Position numbers and translations under genes: made by a program. The notes beneath the pieces are model-generated. The model did not search any database. It was not told the origin of the DNA and worked only from the letters and a program-made list of their open reading frames with translations. A stretch of 64,000 nucleotides of DNA from Zygnema circumcarinatum (taxonomy: Eukaryota > Streptophyta > Zygnematophyceae > Zygnematales > Zygnemataceae): positions 1,458,972-1,522,971 of the forward strand of contig CM074814.1 of the NCBI GenBank assembly GCA_037447605.1, read 5' to 3'. Below are positions 56,803 through 64,000 of this stretch, in pieces (the stretch's first letter is position 1; each line of letters opens with the position of its first letter).

Positions 56803-57324
56803 CCCTCCCCCCCACCGCGCGCAGTGCGTGAAGCCGGAGTCGTGGGGAACTGGACGAAGGCGAAGGAAGGCCTGGGAAGGCGATGGGAAGGCTATGGCGG
56901 TCGGCAAGGTCGTCGTTAAAGAGCACAATAGGAGATTAGGGACATGGAAATGTATCGTCGGCAAACCAGACGTAGCAATGCAGATAAGGCCTTGAAAACA
57001 TAGAATAGTGAGGTCTGTAACAATGGTCTTGGGAGGCAAAACATTTTGTATTGACAAATCGCCCATTTTTCTTTACAGGGGACAGTGGTGGGGTGGGCTT
57101 TAGAGTAGGGGGGCACTCCGCTCTGAATCGAATGCGTGCTAGTTTTCTATTTACGATGGAAAATTTTACATTTTGCATTCGCAAGGGATGATGTATGTAT
57201 GGTTAACTCGAGCTCAAGTATAGCATGAGATCGGTTGTCATGTATTGGCTAAGCATTGAAGGCGGAGACTGCATTGATTGGCGCAATTGCGGAACAAGTA
57301 GGGCGGCATAGCGGCTATGCATGA
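56803..57324. other. Intergenic, no gene seen
   Basis: No supported frame between the telomere-like block and the R1 copy. Confidence 0.5.
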
Positions 57325-57517
57325 CGTGCTGAGGACTAAAAGGGCTGCGTTGTTGAGCCTAGGCATAGCTTTTTGCTCATAGCTTGTTCCTTTTGTCATT
57401 AGGCCCATTGTGACCAGTTCCTTGTGGTTCCCCATTATGATTATTTCCATGTACATTTGATGGCTTCGCCATCGTGAGATCAATGCCGCACCTCTCTCTC
57501 GTGCTGAGGACTGAAAG
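57325..57517 (-). mobile_element. R1 copy 4 with 18-bp flanking direct repeats
   Basis: The R1 sequence (minus strand, 57343-57499, 157 bases, starting within GAGAGAGGTGCGGCATTGAT and ending AACAACGCAGCC) is bounded by CGTGCTGAGGACTAAAAG at 57325-57342 and CGTGCTGAGGACTGAAAG at 57500-57517. A target duplication of this length is typical of LINE/SINE-type retroposition, so R1 is probably a SINE-like element. I see no clear pol III box A/B or poly-A tail. Confidence 0.75.
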
Positions 57518-57737
57518 CTTCTCATCTGATGCGTTTTTCTGACGGTTTCGGTCCAGTGATGTTTTTTTTCAAGCCAACGCCGATGAGTTACTGCCGTACG
57601 ATCAGATTACGTGCATGCAGGCGGGCCCGCTCGGGATGTCAAATTTGCCGTCGCCCGCTCGAGATCCTGGTCGCATGCCAAGCACTGCCCGGCATTGACT
57701 CACGGATCGCGGGCCGGGGTGGCGGCGTGCGGGCCGG

Positions 57738-57775
57738 CCGCTAGGCATGCCATGGCATGCCATGCCATGCCATGA
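57738..57775. repeat. CATGC/GCCATG palindromic cluster
   Basis: Short tandem GCATGCCATG units form a self-complementary run that could fold back. It lies in the upstream region of the 105-aa protein gene. Confidence 0.7.
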
Positions 57776-58019
57776 GATCATCCGACGTGGCGCTCCGCTG
57801 CCTTCCCCCAGCTGCATGCACGCGCGTCTCCGTGTCGCCATACGGGCGGACGGGCATGGAGGGGGGTAAAGGGGCGGGGTTGTCGGGTTACTCGCGTTGT
57901 ATGTCTCAGTTAAACTGGCCGTTCGAAGGTTCCAGTTCCCGTGGAGGTCGCCGGCCAAGTCATTGCCGTGCGGCGACAAACCACTCGGTGCCTCTCTGTG
58001 ACGCCGTCAGCGCGCCTGC

Positions 58020-58160
58020 TGGTGCCACGTGCCCGCTCGGCCGTCCGCCTTTCGCCACGTGTCGCAAACGTGGCTAAATGGCAATGCTTGAGCCAGCCGT
58101 CTATCCAGGACGTGATGTCGGCGAGACGACGTGGCGACCCTGGGGAGGCGCTACGTGGCT
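58020..58160 (+). promoter_or_regulatory. G-box/ABRE cluster of the 105-aa protein gene
   Basis: GCCACGTGCCC (58023), GCCACGTGTCGC (58053), CGACGTGGCGAC (58119) and CTACGTGGC (58152) precede a GA-rich leader (58255-58400). Confidence 0.55.
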
Positions 58161-58424
58161 TCCTTGCTCTTGCCAGGGCGGATGCGCTCAGGGCTCGCTG
58201 GCCATCACGTTGAACTTTTCGGAGGTATAGGGACGACAGGCGGACTGCTTCGAGCGCTGAGGAGAGAGACTGAGGGCGGGAGAGAGAGGGAAGCAGTAAG
58301 TACCGGGAGGGAGAGAGAGACGACTGAGCAGACCGAGCAGCAGCAGCGAGGAAGGAGAGAGAGGCAGGGGAAGAGGGAGAGAAAAGGGAGGCGCAAGGCC
58401 GCGAAGGCCTGAAGGGCGGGCGCC

Positions 58425-58742
58425 ATGCAGAGCGTTCTGAAGAGGAAGTCAGGGCACAAGCTGAGCGAAGCGGTGGACGTGTGTCTGGCGGAGGTCACGA
58501 AGGCAAAGAAGGAGTTTTACGAAGCGAAGAAGAACGTGGATCACAGTAGAAAGTTGACCGATAGTCTCAAGATGGACTCTCGCATGCACGGCTCGCAGGT
58601 TCGATTCGAGGTGGCTGTCCTTAACTTCAGCAAAGTCTGCAAGTTGTGGAGCGAGAAGAAGTATGACATGGACGCGGAGCTCACCACGGAGGAACGTGAC
58701 CAGCTTCTGCCTAAGGACCATGACCTGCACACGGCAGCCTAG
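58425..58742 (+). CDS. Small helical protein, 105 aa (single exon)
   Basis: An intronless frame starts at an ATG in GCGCCATGC context after a long GA-rich leader. The product is highly charged and predicted all-helical: MQSVLKRKSGHKLSEAVDVC, VTKAKKEFYEAKKNVDHSRK, FEVAVLNFSKVCKLWSEKKY, ending in DQLLPKDHDLHTAA. No signal peptide, membrane segment or known motif. Frame, composition and the ABRE-bearing promoter make it a likely real gene. I do not recognise its family; a small coiled-coil or scaffold protein is possible. Confidence 0.6.
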   Translation: MQSVLKRKSGHKLSEAVDVCLAEVTKAKKEFYEAKKNVDHSRKLTDSLKMDSRMHGSQVRFEVAVLNFSKVCKLWSEKKYDMDAELTTEERDQLLPKDHDLHTAA

Positions 58743-60066
58743 ACTCACAACAGGCCTCGGCATTGACCCTGCATCTTATTGAAGAATTTGTTGGAGCTGT
58801 TGCGGTTTGTACATACGCTGTCAATCCGTTTTTTAGCTGTTGATCCTCGTCGTTGAGCTGGAAGAGATCCAACTGTCATTATCACGGACGGAACACGCAG
58901 TTCTTGTAGAGAAAACTGCTACTTGGCGTCAACATGTAGACTGTGGTTCAGAGGCTGATGATGATGTTATTTTATTTTCAGATGCCCGACTAGCTCATGT
59001 TTCGGAGAATAGTTGTGGCAGTTACCTTGTCTGTCAAGAATAAGGGCTGGTATAGTTCTTGATGAACGAAGTTCTGAACTAGCAGACTGTAAAATATTAT
59101 CCATATCAGCTCTCGAATGTCTTCGATGGTTGGTTTAATAAGATGCGCTTCGTTGCATACTTGCGCATTGGTAGTTTATCTTCAGAGTGGAAAGTTGATT
59201 TGATGGTTTGTATCTCTGGTATTGGTTTGAATACTCGCAATATTTACGTGGTAATAACTCTTCATGTCAATCTAGTTACGTCTTCCCTGCTGTTTTCTTT
59301 AGAAATGTATACAACCCAACTACGAGGTGATTTTTTACAATACTTAATTGGAACGATCGTCTTGAGATTTCATTGAATGGAGGGCAGCAACTTATCTGCT
59401 AAGGACAAGCCAATAGAAGGGACATATTTGACAGTGACGAGATACTTGATCCAGATTCTCATGCAGATAGGCAGGGGGCTGTTTAAAAGACGGCCGGCAC
59501 ATGGAATAGCTCGAATAGTATTTAAGTACAAAAGACGTAAGCGGACAGCGCATCACAGCCCGAGCCTGTCCTAACACTGCATGACAAAGTTTAAAAGTCG
59601 ACGCTTCAATAACCAATTTGGAACTTTGCAAAAAAAAAAAGGGGGGGGGGGGGGGGGGGGGAAAGGAAGGACTCTGCAAATCTGGAAGTTATTTGGACGA
59701 AATATTATTACTAAGCCAGCCAGCAATGGAGTGTAATTGCGCACATGCTGCCTAGTATCGCCTTTTTCTAATGCACACGCAGTGATTCCAGTTGCAAGTT
59801 CGACACAGTGGAAGCAGCCTCACTAGCCAAAGTGATTTGCAACTCGTGGCTTTGATCAGATGAACAAAGATGATGCCACCTTCCATGTACTGTTTAGCTA
59901 CATATCTGGAAATGCCTCCTTATAATCACGTAAAACGATCTTGTTTGTAACGATTGAATTCCGAATGATAAGAAGCTACACCAGAATTGGTGAAGAGCAT
60001 AGAAGTAACAAAGAGTCACGCTCCCTTCAGAATCCAGATGTTCCAAGCTCCAAGTTTGGATCCTCT
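58743..60066. other. Intergenic, no gene seen
   Basis: 3' flanks of two converging genes. It contains an A run directly followed by a G run of about 21 bases (59630-59661). No supported frame. Confidence 0.5.
59630..59661. repeat. Homopolymer A/G run
   Basis: About eleven A followed by 21 G. The G run is long enough that its exact length may be a sequencing artefact. Confidence 0.9.
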
Positions 60067-60778
60067 TTATACCGCAAGCAGCATGCCGGCGAACATCAGT
60101 GCTATGGAAAGCAGCTGAATTTTTGGGTTGATAGCGTCCATTCCTGATCAGCAACGTAAAAAACACGCAATGAAACTTGTACGCGCTTTCTAGTTTTGTA
60201 TTCAGAGGCTCCTTTCCATGACTTAAATTTAAAAAAATTAGTAGTTTGCAGAAACAAAGACGGCGGGGGAAATGAATGCATGAAAGGCCAAGTATCCAAA
60301 ATAAGGATGAAAATTAAACATTAGGTGGCTCACCTGCGCCATTTGGTGGAAGCGGAGGTGGGCCTCCAGGAGGGGGACTATCCTGAACGACTGAGCCTGT
60401 TGGCGGGGGTGGAGAAGAGGACACAGGCGCTACGGCAGGAGTGGGCGACAGGGGCGCAGGTGCAAGTGCAGGTGCAGGTGCAGGTGCAGATGCAGGTGCA
60501 GGTGCAGATGCAGGTGCAGGTGCAGGTGCAGATGCAGGCGCAGGTGCAGATGCAGGTGTAGATGCAGGTACAGGTGCAGGTGCAGGTGCAGGATTCAGAA
60601 ATCCAGAATCCGGAGAGGGAGCAGGGCTCGAGGTATCCAGCGATGGAACTGGTGCGGGCCCTCCAAAAAATGAGATCGGCACAGGGTCTGGTCCAGGAGC
60701 CGCAGCAGGCTCCTGCGCCGCAGCAAGGGTCGAAGTAAGAAGGATGAACGCGAAGAGTGCTGCAGGGAGGGACGCCAT
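60067..60778 (-). CDS. Classical arabinogalactan protein, GPI-anchored (2 exons)
   Basis: Exons 60334-60778 and 60067-60143, phase 1 (GGCGCAG|gtgagc ... gatcag|GAATGG), give 173 residues. A cleavable signal peptide (MASLPAALFAFILLTSTLAA) is followed by a Pro/Ala/Ser-rich chain with a run of Ala-Pro and Ser-Ala-Pro units (about residues 60-115), the context for hydroxyproline O-linked arabinogalactan. The small second exon adds a polar spacer and a hydrophobic end (IQLLSIALMFAGMLLAV), the expected GPI-anchor signal. The protein would be attached to the outer plasma membrane and exposed to the wall. If the intron is missed, the frame runs to a false stop and the anchor is lost. Confidence 0.88.
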
Positions 60779-61096
60779 GGCTGCGCTTGCAACTCGCCCC
60801 CTCGCTCCCAGCTGCACGCACCCACGCAGTTGACGCGCCGGCGATATACTTCACAAGCTCGCGAATGGGCGCGAGTGGTGTGATGGCGCAGCCGCGGAAA
60901 CCGCAGGTTACTTCGTTGGGCAACGTGAGCCGTCGATCTGGTCGGCGGGAATGACGTGGGAACATCGCGGTCGTCAGTCGGGTGAAAGGAGGAGGCGGTT
61001 TGACGGAGCAAGCGGTTGGTTGGTTGGTTGGCGGTCGTCAGCCGCCTACTGTCGCCTTGCTTGCTTTCGTGTGCCATCGGGCAGCCATTGCGGGCC

Positions 61097-61126
61097 CATG
61101 CCCATGCCCGCCATGCCCATGCCCAC

Positions 61127-61214
<88 letters not shown>

Positions 61215-61471
61215 CTGCCCATCCCCATGCCCCTGCCCATCCCCATCCCCATGCCCATGCCCATGCCCCTGCCCCTGCCCCTGCCCCTGCCCATGCCCAT
61301 GCCCATGCCCATGCCCCCTGCCCCTGCCCATGCCCATGCCCATGCCCCTGCCCATGCCCCTGCACATGCCCCTGCCCATGCCCCTGCCCATGCACATGCA
61401 CATGCCCCTGCCCATGCCCATGCCCCCTGCCCATGCCCATGCCCCCTGCCCATGCCCATGCCCCCTGCCCC

Positions 61472-61521
<50 letters not shown>

Positions 61522-61523
61522 CA

Positions 61524-61610
<87 letters not shown>

Positions 61611-61613
61611 ACC

Positions 61614-61658
<45 letters not shown>

Positions 61659-61712
61659 ACCCATGCCCATGCCCATGCACATGCCCCTGCCCATGCCCCT
61701 GCTCATGCGCCC
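61097..61712. repeat. (CCCATG)n hexanucleotide array, ~600 bp
   Basis: About 100 CCCATG units with interspersed CCCCTG, CCCATC and CACATG variants. All six frames are open across it and give Ala-His, Pro-Met-type or Gly-Met/Gly-His/Ala-Trp repeats. None has a plausible start, promoter or unique domain, so I treat it as a satellite. Confidence 0.95.
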
Positions 61713-61996
61713 ATGCCCAGGCGGTTGGCTGGCTGGTTGGCGGGCGCACAGGGCGGGGTGGGGCGGGGCGGGGGCCCCGGCCGGGGCAGAGCCAACGGTA
61801 CCCGACGGTCAAACGGCTAATGGGCCGTTTTCCATGGTGCACCTTTTCACTCCAACTACCGTACCGCAGTTGGACAGCGAGGCGGCGGTTGAAAACTATG
61901 GAGTCATCGCCATCGCGATCATGACGCATCGCTCCGCGTTTCCAACTACAGTACAGAAAAACAGTCCGCACTTGCCAGCGCGGTGGAAAATTTCAT

Positions 61997-62155
61997 TGAA
62001 CTCAATATGGCGAGGCCATCAAATGTACATGGACAAAAGCAAAATGTGGAACCACGAGGGACTGGTCGCAAAGGACCTAAACACAATAAAACGAAGCTAA
62101 GAGCGAAAAACTACGCCTAGCCATAACAACGCAGCCCTAGAAGCAGCCGCGAACT
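61997..62155 (+). repeat. Dispersed repeat R1, copy 5
   Basis: It contains ATGGCGAGGCCATCAAATGT, GGAACCACGAGGGACTGGTC, AAAGGACCTAAACACAATAA and AACAACGCAGCCCTAGAAGC, in R1 order. Confidence 0.8.
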
Positions 62156-62477
62156 TGCCAGTCGGTTGAATGTCGGAGGGGCGCCGCTTTTAGCGCAGCC
62201 GCTGCCAACGAAAAAACGCCACGTGGCACCTCATGAAACATAGCAACGAATGCTAGAGTTGCCCCAGACCCTGACGCGCGGCGTACGGCAGTCTATCACG
62301 TCACGTGTCAGCAATCCAGCATCCAAGGTCTTTAGATTTGGATTCTTCTTAGATTTCGCCAGCCAAATACCGGGACCATACGTGAACCGTCCGCTCGTGC
62401 GAAGTTACATCAGCAAAGTTGGATTACATCAGCAAATGCGGATGAAGTTGAACCAGGAAACAGGAGAGGGAAAAGGG

Positions 62478-62701
62478 CGTTGATCTCACGATGGCGAGGC
62501 CATCAAATATACATGGACAAAATCAACAGCATGGGGAACCACCAGGAACTGATCGCAAAGGACCTAAGGAGAAAAGAAAGAAGCCAAGAACGGAAAATTA
62601 CGCCTCGGCGCAACAACGCAGCCCTCCCTAGAAGCTGCCGCGAAGGTCACCGATGTGCGGCACATCACATCTCGCGGAGGGAGGGAGCGGCGGAAGGCCA
62701 C
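62478..62701 (+). repeat. Dispersed repeat R1, copy 6 (long form)
   Basis: It begins TTGATCTCACGATGGCGAGG and extends through GCGCAACAACGCAGCCCTCC to CATCTCGCGGAGGGAGGGAG and CGGCGGAAGGCC, matching the long copy at 42 kb. Confidence 0.85.
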
Positions 62702-62754
62702 CGACACTTTTCTTTTTAGGGTCTTTAGGAGAGATGAGATGAGATGAGAGATGA

Positions 62755-62855
62755 GGCATTGATCTCACGATGGCGAGGCCATCAAATGTACATGGACAAA
62801 CTGAGCATGGGGAACCACGAGAAACTGGTTGCAAAGGACATAAGAACAAAAGGAA
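62755..62855 (+). repeat. Dispersed repeat R1, copy 7 (short)
   Basis: It begins GCATTGATCTCACGATGGCG after a GAGAT tandem run and ends in AAGAACAAAAGGAAACC. It lies 55 bases after copy 6 in the same orientation. Confidence 0.8.
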
Positions 62856-63085
62856 ACCAAAACACCAACCAAACCATGAAAACACACCCTTACATCCCCC
62901 ACGCGGCAATCCATCGGTCAAGGCTCTGTACAAACAGACGTGGCCTATCCAACGGTGAAAATGTTGAACTCTCACACGCGGAAATCCAACGGTTTGTGGA
63001 GGTACACGTGGCTCATCCAACCGTCAACATTGCTGCTTGTTCGCACGCGGCAATCCCGCGGCGAGTGCGCTATTCGACCCCCCCT

Positions 63086-63240
63086 GTACGGCGTCGCAGT
63101 GGAAGGCGCCCCACTTCGTACGATAGCCGGCCGCGCCCTCCAAACTTTTGAAAAGAAAAGGAATTGGCGGGAAGGGGAGCTGGCGGGGGAGGGAGAGAGG
63201 GAGGGGGAGGGAGAGGGAGAGCGAGAGGGAGAGGGAGCAA
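63086..63240 (+). promoter_or_regulatory. Promoter/leader of the helicase gene
   Basis: CTGTACGGCG and TCGTACGATAG (63086-63125) are followed by a GA-rich leader (63175-63240) directly before the start codon. Confidence 0.4.
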
Positions 63241-63253
63241 GAAGCGCTCCGCC

Positions 63254-64000
63254 ATGGCTTGCTCTCGCGCTCCCTCGCCTCCCCCCGCCTCCGCTTGCAC
63301 GCGAACAGAGTTTGATGCGTTTCCATACAAGCCGTACGCCATCCAGGAGCAGTTCATGCAAGCCGTCTACCGCGCCCTTACGCAAGGCGGCGTGGCTATG
63401 GTGGAGAGTCCTACTGGTAAGGGATCGCGCAGATGATTGCTTGCTTCCTATGAATCTTACTCGTTGAAATTTTTACGTTGTATTGGCTCAAGCTATGAAA
63501 TTACTCAAGGAGACCTGTGAATTTCCTAAATAAGAAATTCTTGACACTAAATGGATTTCTATGATTGATTTTTCGATTCATTCCTTAGAGCAAGACGCTG
63601 CTTGTTCCAATTGGTTAAGGGAGAATGGGAAGATTTTGGCAAAACATACTTGTTTTTCACTGCGGACCTCGTAGCGTGGTAGGCAGATATAGACACGAGA
63701 AGCGAAGGCTGTACAGCTGACGTTCCTGATTCGAATTAGTAGGAAGGCCAGAAAGTGTTCTACATAAACTTCTAACATGCATATCCGGCAAGTCCTCAAT
63801 GTCTCCGACACAATGGCATTTCCTCCATCAGGGACAGGAAAGACTCTGAGTCTCATATGCAGTGCTTTGGCATGGCTAGAAGACCAGCACAAGCTTCAGG
63901 TGAGCAGTATTGCTTATTTTCTCAGGGAACTCCGAAATTCTCACGATAGGTTGTATTTGGATTTTTTTGACGGTTCGTTTTGTGCATATTCTATCTCGGT
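63254..64000 (+). CDS. CHL1/DDX11-type XPD-family DNA helicase, 5' end
   Basis: Exons 63254-63416 and 63832-63899 (phases 1, then 0), with an intron starting at 63900; the gene runs out of the window. The encoded start contains the XPD-family N-terminal motif FPYKPYAIQEQFMQAVYRAL, then ESPTGTGKT (Walker A, split by the first intron) and LSLICSALAWLED. The stretch closely follows the DDX11/CHL1 and FANCJ group, iron-sulfur 5'-3' helicases acting in sister-chromatid cohesion and replication-fork repair. The wording KPYxIQxQFM and SLICSALxWL favour CHL1/DDX11. Distinguishing it firmly needs the later motifs, which are not here. Confidence 0.85.

Noticed and set aside
60595-61971. 458-codon minus-strand open frame rich in Gly-His and Ala-Trp
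   Set aside because: It is produced by the CCCATG array, runs antisense into the arabinogalactan gene, and has no start context, signal or domain.
60951-62100. Three overlapping plus-strand frames of 289-372 codons (Pro-Met, Cys-Pro, Ala-His repeats)
   Set aside because: All are simple translations of the hexanucleotide array in different frames.
1-64000. CRISPR arrays, bacterial operons or rRNA genes
   Set aside because: No regularly spaced direct repeats with unique spacers, no ribosome-binding sites and no rRNA-like sequence; intron-rich genes show the DNA is eukaryotic.

Overview
The window looks like nuclear DNA of a streptophyte (a streptophyte green alga or a bryophyte-grade plant). 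Most genes are broken by GT-AG introns. Several proteins carry plastid transit peptides, promoters are full of CACGTG/ACGTGGC (G-box/ABRE) motifs, and there is a GT14 glycosyltransferase, a GPI-anchored arabinogalactan protein, four LEA-type loci and CCCTAA telomere-like repeats. The first ~1.2 kb is AT-rich plastid-like DNA carrying the 3' part of ndhJ on the minus strand. It is either a plastid insertion into the nucleus or an assembly junction. I cannot name the species.

Layout. 0-1.2 kb: plastid-like piece. 2.8-4 kb (-): first member of an unrecognised small membrane-protein family. 4.7-8.2 kb (-): nine-exon plastid-type Nudix hydrolase, head-to-head with an intronless mTERF-family gene (8.6-10.1 kb, +). 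13-18.2 kb (-): thirteen-exon gene for a 925-aa protein I do not recognise. 20.1-20.9 kb: broken LEA gene. 21.8-24.5 kb: two further members of the small membrane family, divergently arranged around a G-box-rich promoter. 25.8-26.9 kb (-): mitochondrial ribosomal protein bL27, with telo-boxes and a MITE-like element upstream. 28-29.9 kb: LEA gene. 31.6-32.2 kb: small hypothetical gene. 32.3-33.6 kb: three TA-flanked MITE-like elements in tandem, split by a solo LTR with perfect target-site duplications. 34.2-37 kb: cinnamoyl-CoA reductase/dihydroflavonol reductase-like gene. 38.1-40 kb: plastid-targeted repeat LEA. 41-42.3 kb: retroelement relic and a dispersed repeat (called R1 here). 43-44.5 kb: LEA with an N-terminal signal peptide. 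45.5 kb: second solo LTR of the same family. 47.4-48.1 kb (-): small plastid-type protein. 48.6-49.1 kb: CCATTGG-rich array. 49.5-51.6 kb (-): proline-rich protein with a twin-arginine lumen signal. 53-56 kb (-): GT14 glycosyltransferase. 58.4 kb: small helical protein. 60-60.8 kb (-): arabinogalactan protein. 61.1-61.7 kb: CCCATG hexanucleotide array. 63.25 kb to the end: 5' end of a CHL1/DDX11-type helicase.

Exon models were built by hand. Each was accepted only where reading frame, splice phase and GT/AG borders agreed across the whole gene. A theme is dehydration-type biology: LEA proteins predicted for the plastid, the secretory route and an untargeted compartment, plus the small membrane proteins, all sit behind clusters of CACGTGG elements. 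That regulatory reading is inference from motifs.
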